Assembly (NCBI GenBank): GCA_945860165.1
Contig: CAMAPL010000003.1
Coordinates: 62,001-126,000, forward strand
Source of the DNA: Rhizobium sp. Q54
GTDB taxonomy: Bacteria > Pseudomonadota > Alphaproteobacteria > Micropepsales > Micropepsaceae
Length of the DNA stretch: 64,000 nucleotides
Direction of reading: 5' to 3'
Position 1 is the first letter of the stretch; every line of letters begins with the position of its first letter. The notes beneath the pieces were generated by a model, which did no database searches, was not told the DNA's origin, and saw nothing but the letters and a program-made list of their open reading frames with translations. Positions 56,522 to 64,000 of the stretch are shown here, one piece after another. The position numbers and the translations under genes are program-made.

Positions 56522-57346
56522 ATGTCATTTCAGGGCCTCATGAAGGGCAAACGCGGCCTTATCATGGGCGTGGCTAACCAGCATTCCATCGCCTGGGGCA
56601 TCGCCCAGACGCTGCATGAGGCAGGCGCGGAGCTGGCCTTCACCTATCAAGGCGACCTGTTCAAGAAGCGTGTCGTGCCGCTGGTCGAGCCGATGAAGCC
56701 CGCGGTGCTGATCGATTGCGATGTCAGCGACCCGGCCTCGCTGGACGCCACCTTCGCCGCGCTGGCCAAGGTGTGGGACAGTCTGGACTTCGTGGTTCAC
56801 GCCGTCGCCTTTTCGGACAAGGAGCAGCTGAAGGGCCGCTACGTCGATACCACGGCGGACAATTTCCGCATGACCCTTGACATCTCCTGCTTCTCGTTCA
56901 CGGCGGTGACGCAGCGGGCCGAGAAGATGATGCCCAACGGCGGTTCGCTGGTGACGTTGACCTATTACGGCGCCGAGCAGGTGATGCCGCATTACAATGT
57001 GATGGGCGTCGCCAAGGCGGCGCTGGAAACCAGCGTGAAGTATCTCGCCGAAGATCTAGGCAAGAAGAATATCCGCGTCAATTCCATCTCCGCCGGCCCG
57101 ATCAAGACCCTGGCCGCCAGCGGTATTGGCGACTTCCGCTATATCCTGAAATGGAACCAATATAATTCCCCCCTGCGCCGCAACGTGACGCAATCGGAAG
57201 TGGGCCAGTCGGCGCTGTTCCTGCTGTCGGACCTGTCGAGCGCGGTGACCGGCGAAAATCTGCATGTCGATGCCGGCTATCACGTGGTGGGCATGAAAGC
57301 GGTGGACGCGCCCGATATCAGCGTCAACAAGCCGGATGGTGCTTAA
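56522..57346 (+). CDS. fabI: Enoyl-[acyl-carrier-protein] reductase (NADH)
   Basis: This 274-residue FabI-type SDR performs the last step of fatty acid elongation. Signatures are GKRGLIMGVANQHSIAWGIAQ, LVTLTYYGAEQVMPHYNVMGVAKAAL (Tyr and Lys of the YxxxMxxxK site) and SAGPIKTLAASGIGDF. ATG 56522 is preferred over the longer frame from 56486, because it gives the standard N-terminus. The stop overlaps the start of the histidine phosphatase gene. Confidence 0.96.
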   Translation: MSFQGLMKGKRGLIMGVANQHSIAWGIAQTLHEAGAELAFTYQGDLFKKRVVPLVEPMKPAVLIDCDVSDPASLDATFAALAKVWDSLDFVVHAVAFSDKEQLKGRYVDTTADNFRMTLDISCFSFTAVTQRAEKMMPNGGSLVTLTYYGAEQVMPHYNVMGVAKAALETSVKYLAEDLGKKNIRVNSISAGPIKTLAASGIGDFRYILKWNQYNSPLRRNVTQSEVGQSALFLLSDLSSAVTGENLHVDAGYHVVGMKAVDAPDISVNKPDGA

Positions 57347-57941
57347 CCTCAAAGACGGGCTGACGCTGTATTTCGCGCGCCACGGCCAGACCGAAGCCAA
57401 TGTCCAAAGACGCTTCTCCGGCAACAAGGACACGCCCCTTACAAACCTGGGCAGGACACAAGCTGCAGATGTGGGCGCGATCCTGAAACGTGAGATGACT
57501 GCTGCGGATGGGTATGCCTTCGTGTCCAGCCCTCTGGCGCGCGCGGTTTCCACCATGAAGATCGCACGCGCAGGAATGGGCCTTCCGCCCGACGCTTTTT
57601 TCACCGAAAACCGGCTGAAGGAAATCAACCTCGGCACATGGGACCAGCTGACGGACGAAGAAGCCCGCACGCCGAGCCCGATCCTGTTTTCCAAACGCAG
57701 CAACGACAAATGGCACGTCCGGGTGCCAGGCGGCGAGAATTACGCCGAAGTCGCCGCAAGGGTCACCGACTGGGTGCAGGAATTAAAAAGCAACACCATC
57801 GCGATAAGCCATGGCGCCACCACGCGCATCCTCAGGGGCCTTCTGGCGGGGCTGGAATGGCGGGCGATGAGCGCCCTGGACGAGCCGCAGGGCGTGGTTT
57901 TCCGGGTCCGAGGCGACGAAGTCGTCCGGCTGGACCCGTGA
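57336..57941 (+). CDS. Histidine phosphatase family protein
   Basis: This 201-residue phosphoglycerate-mutase-like phosphatase has the phosphohistidine motif ARHGQTEAN and the second His in ISHGATTRILRG. It also has SSPLARAVSTM and PGGENYAEV. The start at 57336 lies inside the fabI end (11-base overlap). Gene order fabI-phosphatase-aroC is found in relatives. The physiological substrate is unknown. Confidence 0.9.
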   Translation: MVLNLKDGLTLYFARHGQTEANVQRRFSGNKDTPLTNLGRTQAADVGAILKREMTAADGYAFVSSPLARAVSTMKIARAGMGLPPDAFFTENRLKEINLGTWDQLTDEEARTPSPILFSKRSNDKWHVRVPGGENYAEVAARVTDWVQELKSNTIAISHGATTRILRGLLAGLEWRAMSALDEPQGVVFRVRGDEVVRLDP

Positions 57942-58007
57942 GCCGAAAAGCAGTGGTCCAATGGACCTTTGCAGGCGAACGCCAAATCGGGCTAAACCCT
58001 TGCCACT

Positions 58008-59108
58008 ATGTCTCATAATACATTCGGCCACCTGTTTCGCGTCACGACCTTTGGCGAAAGCCACGGGCCGGCGATCGGCTGTGTGGTGGATGGCTGTCCG
58101 CCGGGCATTGAACTGACCGAAGCCGACATCCAGCCCTGGATGGAGAAGCGCCGTCCGGGCCAGAGCAAGTTTGTCACCCAGCGCCAGGAACCGGACGCGG
58201 TGAAAATCCTGTCGGGCGTGTTCCAGGACGAGCGCATGGGGGCGCAGGTCACCACTGGCACACCCATCGGGTTGCTGATCGAAAACACCGACCAGCGCTC
58301 CAAGGACTATGGCAACATCCGCGACAAATTCCGTCCCGGCCATGCCGACTATACCTATGACGTCAAATACGGCGTGCGCGACTATCGCGGCGGCGGGCGA
58401 CAGAGCGCGCGCGAAACCGCGACGCGGGTGGCCGCAGGCGCCATCGCGCGCAAGGTGCTGGACAAGCTCTATGGCAAGATCACCATCCGCGGCGCCCTGG
58501 TGCAGATGGGCACGCAGAAGATCAACCGCGCCAACTGGTCATGGGACGAAGGGAACAACAATCCTTTCTTTTGTCCCGACGCCAAGGCGGCCGCGGATTG
58601 GGAAGCGTATCTGGAAGGCATCCGCAAGAACGGCTCGTCGGTCGGCGCCATCATCGAGCTGGTGGCCGAAGGCATTCCCGCCGGACTGGGCGCGCCGGTC
58701 TATGCCAAACTGGACAATGAACTGGCTTCGGCGCTGATGAGCATCAATGCGGTCAAGGGCGTGGAGATCGGCGACGGCTTTGCCACCGCCGCCCTGACTG
58801 GCGAAGAAAATGCCGACGAGATGCGGATGGGCGCGGACGGCAAGCCCGTCTTCCTGGCCAACCATTCGGGGGGCATATTGGGCGGCATCTCGACCGGCCA
58901 GCCGATTGTGGCCCGCTTCGCCGTCAAGCCGACCTCGTCGATCCTGTCGCCGCGCAAGACCATCGAAAAATCAGGCGCGGAAACCGACATCGTCACCAAG
59001 GGCCGCCACGATCCCTGTGTCGGAATTCGCGCCGTGCCGGTGGGTGAGGCGATGATGGCCTGCGTACTCGCCGATCAGGCGCTGCGCCATCGTGGTCAAA
59101 TCGGCTAG
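58008..59108 (+). CDS. aroC: Chorismate synthase
   Basis: This 366-residue FMN-dependent lyase makes chorismate, the branch point of aromatic amino acids. Motifs are [49 protein letters not shown] and [21 protein letters not shown]. Size is normal. The stop codon abuts the stop of the convergent C13 peptidase gene with no gap. Confidence 0.97.
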   Translation: MSHNTFGHLFRVTTFGESHGPAIGCVVDGCPPGIELTEADIQPWMEKRRPGQSKFVTQRQEPDAVKILSGVFQDERMGAQVTTGTPIGLLIENTDQRSKDYGNIRDKFRPGHADYTYDVKYGVRDYRGGGRQSARETATRVAAGAIARKVLDKLYGKITIRGALVQMGTQKINRANWSWDEGNNNPFFCPDAKAAADWEAYLEGIRKNGSSVGAIIELVAEGIPAGLGAPVYAKLDNELASALMSINAVKGVEIGDGFATAALTGEENADEMRMGADGKPVFLANHSGGILGGISTGQPIVARFAVKPTSSILSPRKTIEKSGAETDIVTKGRHDPCVGIRAVPVGEAMMACVLADQALRHRGQIG

Positions 59109-59837
59109 CTATTTCCAACGCAGTGTGAAGGCGACCTGCGGGCCGACGCTGACCTGCGGCTCGGATGGCGGCTCCGCCTTCATCTGCTTTTCGCGAAACG
59201 TCACGCATTGCTGCACCAGCCCGCCCAGGCCGGCAAAGTCCTCGGCTTTTGGCATCGCCCGCAGGAAGCAATCGTCAAAATAAGTGAGCTGGTCGAGTTC
59301 GCCGCAGCCAAAGCTGGTGCGATCGGGCCGCGCCGCGGTGATGACTATGCGGCTGTCGCGCGCCAGGACGGGCACGAACTGGCCCGAATAGCAGGCCGAC
59401 ATCACGATCACCGCCGGCTTGTCGCCGCAGCTATTGTTGATCATGGCCGCCACCTTGCCCGGCGACACCACGGCATTGCCTACGCCGATGCCATCGGGCG
59501 TGCCGTGCGAGGTGAAGTAGATCAGGCAACCGGCCGGGGCGCGGCTGGAAAGGTCCCACAGCACGCCGGCGATGGAGCCGATCTCGGCTGGGCGGGCGCT
59601 GTTATCGTGATTGACCGCAAACTGTTCGATATTGGCGGCCGCAAAACCCGCGCCGGTAAAGGCCTTCACCAGATCCTTGCGGGCGTTGTCGAACACCTGG
59701 GTCGGGCCGCCGGACTGGGCACGATTGTCACCCGCCACGATCAGCACCGCCCATTTGGAAAAATCCACGGCACTCGCATGCGCAGACAGGTTGGCCGGCA
59801 GCAGCAGAAAACCCAGCAGAACCAGAAGGCGCTTCAT
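59109..59837 (-). CDS. Peptidase C13 (legumain/caspase-like) protein, exported
   Basis: This 242-residue protein has a signal peptide (MKRLLVLLGFLLLPANLSAHA) and a caspase-hemoglobinase fold. The likely catalytic dyad is H111 in YFTSHGTPDG and C149 in VMSACYSGQF, followed by ITAARPDRTSFGCGE, a strong C13 pattern. Further Cys residues may form disulfides. The ATG overlaps the rlmD stop (ATGA), so it is translated with rlmD, downstream of dxs. The substrate and role are unknown. Confidence 0.85.
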   Translation of the reverse strand: MKRLLVLLGFLLLPANLSAHASAVDFSKWAVLIVAGDNRAQSGGPTQVFDNARKDLVKAFTGAGFAAANIEQFAVNHDNSARPAEIGSIAGVLWDLSSRAPAGCLIYFTSHGTPDGIGVGNAVVSPGKVAAMINNSCGDKPAVIVMSACYSGQFVPVLARDSRIVITAARPDRTSFGCGELDQLTYFDDCFLRAMPKAEDFAGLGGLVQQCVTFREKQMKAEPPSEPQVSVGPQVAFTLRWK

Positions 59838-60787
59838 CCCTTGCCTCTGACAAATCCAGCAACCAGTTCAATATGCGACGACCAGAGGAATTGGTCTATC
59901 GGGGTCACCACACCGGGCCGATAACCGCCCGCAGCCAGGATGGCAGCGTCGCGGGCAAAGCTGGCCGCATCGCAGGAGACGTAAGCGATGGTGGGGACAC
60001 GGGATTTGGCTAGCTGGCCGGCCTGGGCCTCAGCCCCGGCCCGTGGCGGGTCCAGCACCACCGCGTCATAGAGGTTCAATTCCGCCGGCGTCAGGGGCAG
60101 CTTGAACAGGTCGCGGCGTTCTGTGGTGACCGGCTTGCGTCCGGCGGCTCTGGAGGCTTCCGCCAGCGCCGCCAACGCAGGCGCGTCCTGTTCCACGGCA
60201 TGGACCCTGGCCCTGGCCGCCAGCGGCAGGGCGAAGGTGCCGCAGCCGGCAAACAGGTCAGCGATGGTTTTGGCACCGCCCACAATCTGCGCCACATGAG
60301 CCTGCAACGCCTGCTCTCCTTCCCGGGTGGGTTGCAGAAACGCCTGGGGCGGCAGCTTCACCCGCGCACCGCCTTCCACCACTTCCGGCGCGGCGCGCTC
60401 CAGCAGTAGCGCGCCGTTGAACAGGATGCGGGCGATATCCAGGCCGGCGGCAGCGCCGGCCATGGCTTGCGTCAGCGCGGGCGTGACAGTCTGCGGACTG
60501 CGAAACGCCAGATCGAAGCCGGTGTCTGTTTCGGTGACATGCAGATCAGCCGGCGCCTTCAGCACCAGTGCGAGGCGGCGGCGGAGTGCCTGCACCAGCC
60601 CGAACAGGCCGGGCGTCAGGACCAGGCATTCGCGCATGTCCACGATGGTATTGCTTTGGGCGGCATGGAAACCGATCTCGCTGCCGGAAATCTTGAACAC
60701 GGCGCGGCGGCGGGACCGCGGCGGCACGCTGACCGTGTCCAGAACCTCGCACCTGACACCGGCCTTCATCAGCGCCGCCTGCACCAT
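59834..60787 (-). CDS. rlmD: 23S rRNA (uracil-C5)-methyltransferase, RlmD/TrmA family, TRAM domain missing
   Basis: This methyltransferase makes 5-methyluridine in 23S rRNA. The SAM motif FAGCGTFALPLA, VVLDPPRAGA and the catalytic Cys in YVSCDAASFARD are present. From ATG 60787 it has 317 residues and lacks the iron-sulfur cysteines. The frame continues upstream through CRHFGVCGGCSLQ (the cluster motif) to a CTG at 60877 that overlaps the dxs stop; no other start codon lies between. Even then the N-terminal TRAM domain is absent. Which start is used is uncertain. Confidence 0.85.
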   Translation of the reverse strand: MVQAALMKAGVRCEVLDTVSVPPRSRRRAVFKISGSEIGFHAAQSNTIVDMRECLVLTPGLFGLVQALRRRLALVLKAPADLHVTETDTGFDLAFRSPQTVTPALTQAMAGAAAGLDIARILFNGALLLERAAPEVVEGGARVKLPPQAFLQPTREGEQALQAHVAQIVGGAKTIADLFAGCGTFALPLAARARVHAVEQDAPALAALAEASRAAGRKPVTTERRDLFKLPLTPAELNLYDAVVLDPPRAGAEAQAGQLAKSRVPTIAYVSCDAASFARDAAILAAGGYRPGVVTPIDQFLWSSHIELVAGFVRGKG

Positions 60788-60873
60788 CGCGCGCTTGCCG
60801 GCGCGATAGTCGTCAGGCGTCAGGTCCTGCAGCGAGCAGCCGCCGCAGACGCCGAAATGGCGGCAGATTTGGT

Positions 60874-62811
60874 TCAGGCCAGCTCACCGGCAGCAACGCG
60901 GATAGCTTCCTCGCCGCGTCCCAGCGCACGCAGCGCCATCGAGACGATGCCATCAGCATCCAGACCGGCCTTGGCATACATCTTCTCGGGCGTGTCATGG
61001 TCCTGGAACACGTCCGGCAAGGTCATGGGACGCACCTTGATGCCTTTGTCGAGCAGGCCGTCATGGGCCATGAAATGCATCACATGGGCGCCAAACCCGC
61101 CCGCGGCACCTTCCTCAATGGTGATAAGAACTTCGTGCTCCTTGACCAGACGCCGGATCAGGTCGGTGTCCAGCGGCTTGGCGAAGCGCGCATCGGCGAT
61201 GGTGGGCGACAGGCCGCAACCGGCCATGCGTTCCGCCGCCAGCAGCACCTGGGTCATGCGGGTGCCGAAATTCAAAATGGCGATCCCGGAACCCTCTTTG
61301 ACAATACGCCCCTTGCCGATTTCCAGCGGAATGCCTTCGGCGGGACGCGCGACGCCCGTGCCTTCGCCGCGCGGGTAACGCAGGGCGCTGGGCCGGTCGT
61401 CGATCTGGGCGGCGGTGGCCACCATATGGGTCAATTCCGCCTCGTCCGACGGCGCCATGATGACGAAGTTTGGCAGTGCGGCAAGATAGGCGATGTCGAA
61501 CGAGCCGGCATGGGTGCAGCCGTCGGCGCCCACCAGGCCGGCGCGGTCCATCGCGAAGCGTACCGGCAGCGACTGGATCGCCACGTCATGTACAACCTGG
61601 TCATAGGCGCGCTGCAGGAAGGTGGAATAGATAGCGCAGAAAGGCTTCATGCCCTCGGTCGCCATGCCCGCCGCGAAGGTCACTCCATGCTGCTCGGCGA
61701 TACCGACGTCGAAGGTGCGGTTCGGGAAAGCCTTTTCGAACAGATCGATGCCGGTGCCCGAGGGCATGGCGGCGGTGATGGCGACGATGCGGTCGTCCTT
61801 TTTCGCTTCCGCGATCAGGGCTTCGCCGAACACTTTCTGGTACTGCGGCGACTTGGGCGTCGACTTGGACTGCTCGCCGGTCAGAACCATGAACTTGGTG
61901 ACAGCGTGATACTTGTCGGCGGCGGCCTCGGCGGGGGCATAGCCATACCCCTTCTTGGTCACCACATGCACCAGCACCGGACCGCGCATCGTGTCGCGCA
62001 CATTTTCCAGCACCGGAACCAGATGATCGAGATTGTGGCCGTCGATCGGTCCGACATAGAAGAAGCCCATCTCCTCAAACAGCGTGCCGCCCATGGCCAT
62101 GCCGCGGGCATACTCCTCGGTGCGCTGCGCGACCTTGAACAGGCCGCGCGGCAGCAGCTTGCGCGCCAGGTGCTTGGCGACATTGCGCAGGCCGGTATAG
62201 GGGCGCGACGACACCAAACGGGCGAGATAGGCGCTCATCGCGCCGACGGGCGGGGCGATGGACATGTCATTGTCGTTGAGGATGACGATCAGCCGGTTCT
62301 TGTGGGCGCCGGCATTGTTCATGGCTTCATAGGCCATGCCCGCGCTCATCGAGCCGTCACCGATCACGGCGATCACATTGTTGTCGCCGCCCTTGAGGTC
62401 GCGCGCCACCGCCATGCCCAGGCCGGCGGAAATCGAGGTCGAGGAATGGGCCGCGCCGAACGGATCATATTCGCTCTCGCTGCGCTTGGTGAAACCGGAC
62501 AGCCCGCCGCCCTGCCGCAGGGTGCGCATGCGGCTGCGGCGGCCAGTGAGGATCTTGTGCGGATAGGCCTGGTGGCCGACGTCCCAGATGATGCGGTCGT
62601 CCGGCGTCTTGAACACATAGTGCAGCGCCGTGGTGAGCTCGACCACGCCGAGCCCCGCGCCGAAATGGCCGCCAGTGACCGAGACGATGTCGATCAGATC
62701 GGTGCGTAGCTCGTCGGCGAACTGGCGCAGCTGCCACTTCTTCAGCTTGCGCAGATCTTCCGGCAGGTCCACCTGGTCCAGCAGCGGCGTCTTGGTGTTC
62801 GGGATATTCAT
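60874..62811 (-). CDS. dxs: 1-deoxy-D-xylulose-5-phosphate synthase
   Basis: This 645-residue thiamine-diphosphate enzyme condenses pyruvate and glyceraldehyde 3-phosphate, the first step of the MEP isoprenoid pathway. It has [15 protein letters not shown], the ThDP motif [18 protein letters not shown] ending in ILNDNDMSI, and the transketolase-like segments [17 protein letters not shown] and [18 protein letters not shown]. It follows xseB by 37 bases. The neighbouring ispA and tlyA found in many alphaproteobacteria are absent. Confidence 0.97.
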   Translation of the reverse strand: MNIPNTKTPLLDQVDLPEDLRKLKKWQLRQFADELRTDLIDIVSVTGGHFGAGLGVVELTTALHYVFKTPDDRIIWDVGHQAYPHKILTGRRSRMRTLRQGGGLSGFTKRSESEYDPFGAAHSSTSISAGLGMAVARDLKGGDNNVIAVIGDGSMSAGMAYEAMNNAGAHKNRLIVILNDNDMSIAPPVGAMSAYLARLVSSRPYTGLRNVAKHLARKLLPRGLFKVAQRTEEYARGMAMGGTLFEEMGFFYVGPIDGHNLDHLVPVLENVRDTMRGPVLVHVVTKKGYGYAPAEAAADKYHAVTKFMVLTGEQSKSTPKSPQYQKVFGEALIAEAKKDDRIVAITAAMPSGTGIDLFEKAFPNRTFDVGIAEQHGVTFAAGMATEGMKPFCAIYSTFLQRAYDQVVHDVAIQSLPVRFAMDRAGLVGADGCTHAGSFDIAYLAALPNFVIMAPSDEAELTHMVATAAQIDDRPSALRYPRGEGTGVARPAEGIPLEIGKGRIVKEGSGIAILNFGTRMTQVLLAAERMAGCGLSPTIADARFAKPLDTDLIRRLVKEHEVLITIEEGAAGGFGAHVMHFMAHDGLLDKGIKVRPMTLPDVFQDHDTPEKMYAKAGLDADGIVSMALRALGRGEEAIRVAAGELA

Positions 62812-62848
62812 CGGCAGTAATTCTCTTTATTGGCGCAGCAAAGCAACG

Positions 62849-63100
62849 TCACGCAGTTTCAATGGGTTCGCCGACTTCAGGACCGGCGGCACCCATGACA
62901 ATCTTTTCAAGCCGGCCCTCAGCGGATTTCAGCTTCTTCTCGCAATGGGCCTTCAACATCTGTCCGCGCTCGTAAAGCGCGATGGAATCCTCAAGATCCA
63001 CTTCGCCCTGCTCCAGCCGGGAAACGATGGCTTCCAATTCCTTGAGCGCGCCCTCGAACGGCAGTTCGTCGATAGCGGCGGATTTAGCAGCAGGGGATAT
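62849..63100 (-). CDS. xseB: Exodeoxyribonuclease VII small subunit
   Basis: This is an approximately 83-residue helical partner of XseA. The core ALKELEAIVSRLEQGEVDL followed by EDSIALYERGQMLKAHCEKKL is the standard XseB fold. Full family length needs a start at 63100, which is ATA (encoding SPAAKSAAIDELPFEG next) preceded by GGAGACGA at normal spacing. The only conventional in-frame start is TTG at 63037, which would drop 21 conserved residues. The sequence therefore suggests an ATA start, or a mutated ATG. dxs lies 37 bases downstream. Confidence 0.85.
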   Translation of the reverse strand: MSPAAKSAAIDELPFEGALKELEAIVSRLEQGEVDLEDSIALYERGQMLKAHCEKKLKSAEGRLEKIVMGAAGPEVGEPIETA

Positions 63101-63210
63101 GGCTCGTCTCCAGCAGGCGTCACGGTTTTGTGAAATGCCGCAAAACCCGCCCGCGCCATAATCGCAATTATGGTGCTCCCGAGCCAGTTTCGTGCCCCCG
63201 CACGTTGGGA

Positions 63211-63238
63211 ATTATAGTTTAATGACCTGCTGGGACAA
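63211..63238 (-). promoter_or_regulatory. Sigma70-type promoter for xseB-dxs-rlmD-C13
   Basis: On the minus strand there is TTGTCC (63233-63238), a 16-base spacer and TATAAT (63211-63216). The -10 is a perfect match to the consensus. Transcription would begin near 63204, about 100 bases before the xseB start. Between them lies a perfect 7-bp inverted repeat (CCATAAT, loop CGCA, ATTATGG) near 63160-63178 that could be an operator. Confidence 0.6.
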
Positions 63239-63280
63239 GCAGTTTCGTTGCAATTGCGAAACGCAGATGTGGTCGCTTTG

Positions 63281-64000
63281 TCACGGTTCGGGCAGTTGAG
63301 CCGCTTTGAGGATTACCCCGCCGCCCGGGCCGCCCGCCGGCAGTTCCGATATCCCGCCCAGCAGGGCCTGCAGGGCGGGCAGATTCAGCAGTGATTCGAT
63401 CCTGCCCAAAAGGCCGAAACTGGCATCCATGCCACCCATCAGGCGCGACAGGCTGCCCCACAGGCCGGTGCGGCGGGGATAAATCTTGAACGCCATCTCG
63501 CCGACGGGAACTTTGGCCAAGGCTGCCGCCTCGCCTGCCGCAGTCCAGAAGCCGCCCAGCCGGTCCACCAGCCCATGGGTCTGGGCGTCCGTCCCGGACC
63601 ATACCCGCCCCCTTGCCACCGCGCGCACCTTGTCCAGCGGCAGCTTGCGTCCCGCCGCCACCTTGGCGGTGAAGTCGTCATAGATCACATCGGCATGGCG
63701 ATTGAGGATCACCAACTGCTCGGGCGTGTAGGGCGAAAGCGGCGAACCCATCAGCGTGTTGCTGCCGACCGACACCTGTTCGGAATTGGCGCCGATCAGG
63801 CCCAGCGTCTTGTTGAAGGAAATCTTTCCGGTCAGGACGCCGATCGAGCCGGTGATGGTGCCGGGCTGGGCAACAATCCTGTTGGCGGTGACGGAGATGA
63901 AATAGCCGCCCGACGCCACCACGCCGCCCATACTCACCACCACCGGTTTGCCGGCTTTCTGCGCAGCCTTTACCTCATGGAGAATCTGGTCGGACGCGGT
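63281..64000 (-). CDS. sppA: Signal peptide peptidase SppA, 3' part
   Basis: This is the C-terminal 239 residues of a protease IV/SppA family inner-membrane serine peptidase (S49); the 5' part lies beyond base 64000. The catalytic Ser sits in VVSMGGVVASGGYFIS, followed by the family segment IVAQPGTITGSIGVLTGK and the typical GRVWSGTDAQTHGLVDRLGG. Such enzymes degrade cleaved signal peptides. It is transcribed toward xseB and ends 180 bases before it. Confidence 0.93.
   Translation of the reverse strand, partial: TASDQILHEVKAAQKAGKPVVVSMGGVVASGGYFISVTANRIVAQPGTITGSIGVLTGKISFNKTLGLIGANSEQVSVGSNTLMGSPLSPYTPEQLVILNRHADVIYDDFTAKVAAGRKLPLDKVRAVARGRVWSGTDAQTHGLVDRLGGFWTAAGEAAALAKVPVGEMAFKIYPRRTGLWGSLSRLMGGMDASFGLLGRIESLLNLPALQALLGGISELPAGGPGGGVILKAAQLPEP

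Noticed and set aside
60997-62709. A 570-codon open frame antisense to dxs
   Set aside because: Same cause: a shadow of the dxs reading frame, with no recognisable protein features.
1-64000. tRNA/rRNA genes, CRISPR arrays, insertion sequences, prophage or defence islands
   Set aside because: No cloverleaf, repeat-spacer pattern, transposase, integrase or phage structural gene was seen in any gap or ORF.

Overview
This window is about 64 kb of GC-rich, densely packed chromosomal DNA from an alphaproteobacterium. The evidence is gene content and gene order: tldD divergent from a coxB-coxA-ctaB-coxC-DUF983-SURF1 operon, thrB overlapping rnhA, purD divergent from xseA-DUF2093-M23, a pmbA-cysQ-DUF4170-ABC-waaA-lpxK-lpxL lipid A block, fabI next to aroC, xseB-dxs-rlmD, a plant-type glutamate-cysteine ligase and an APH-type homoserine kinase. 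A free-living member of a little-studied order such as Micropepsales is possible, but that is a guess from general character. I see no rRNA, tRNA, CRISPR array, prophage, insertion sequence or integrase.

Layout. 1-870: 5' part of gcvT on the minus strand behind a tandem glycine riboswitch with a good promoter. 872-3156: argS with a coupled lipoprotein gene. 3323-5202: thrB-rnhA and a convergent peroxiredoxin. 5217-8159: a large membrane GGDEF/EAL protein with a degenerate cyclase motif. 8194-17019: a minus-strand run of GNAT, M16 protease, thrC, SURF1, DUF983 and the aa3-type cytochrome c oxidase genes, without ctaG (Cox11). 17277-25675: tldD, DUF952, two tandem secreted metallo-beta-lactamase-fold proteins, pirin, aldo/keto reductase, gshA and rsmE. 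25692-30767: ubiA, a DUF962 protein, a methyltransferase with a tiny coupled leader ORF, an APC permease and a UbiD-family decarboxylase. 30793-40062: a nonsense-interrupted aspartyl protease, pmbA and the lipid A/LPS block. 40059-43883: M23 peptidase, DUF2093, xseA and purD. 43998-45387: a decayed PAS histidine kinase. 45425-54698: PAP2 phosphatase, tadA, rluB, a Sel1 protein, a Tat-like FAD oxidoreductase, an SDR, a frameshifted CPA2 antiporter, a CDF transporter, an esterase and pdxH. 54769-59108: Sel1-like protein, DnaJ, fabI, histidine phosphatase and aroC. 59109-64000: a legumain/caspase-like C13 peptidase, rlmD, dxs, xseB and the 3' part of sppA.

How the genes fit together. Most are housekeeping: envelope synthesis (lpxK, waaA, lpxL, MsbA-like ABC, fabI), the respiratory chain and quinones (cox genes, ctaB, ubiA, UbiD family, dxs for isoprenoids), amino acid and one-carbon metabolism (thrB, thrC, gcvT, aroC), and tRNA/rRNA modification (tadA, rluB, rsmE, rlmD). 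Genes are strongly coupled: many neighbours overlap by 1-4 bases (ATGA, GTGA, TAATG, TAGTG).

I found no clearly new multi-gene system. The unusual features are small: three disrupted genes (a histidine kinase with three in-frame TAGs and a missing ATPase core, a retropepsin-like protease with one in-frame TAG, and a frameshifted antiporter); xseB that seems to need an ATA start; rlmD lacking its TRAM domain and possibly starting at a CTG that overlaps the dxs stop; a perfect palindrome carrying two divergent start codons plus a 21-residue Cys-rich leader ORF; two copies of a roughly 131-bp nested palindromic element; and an exported C13 peptidase tied to the dxs operon.
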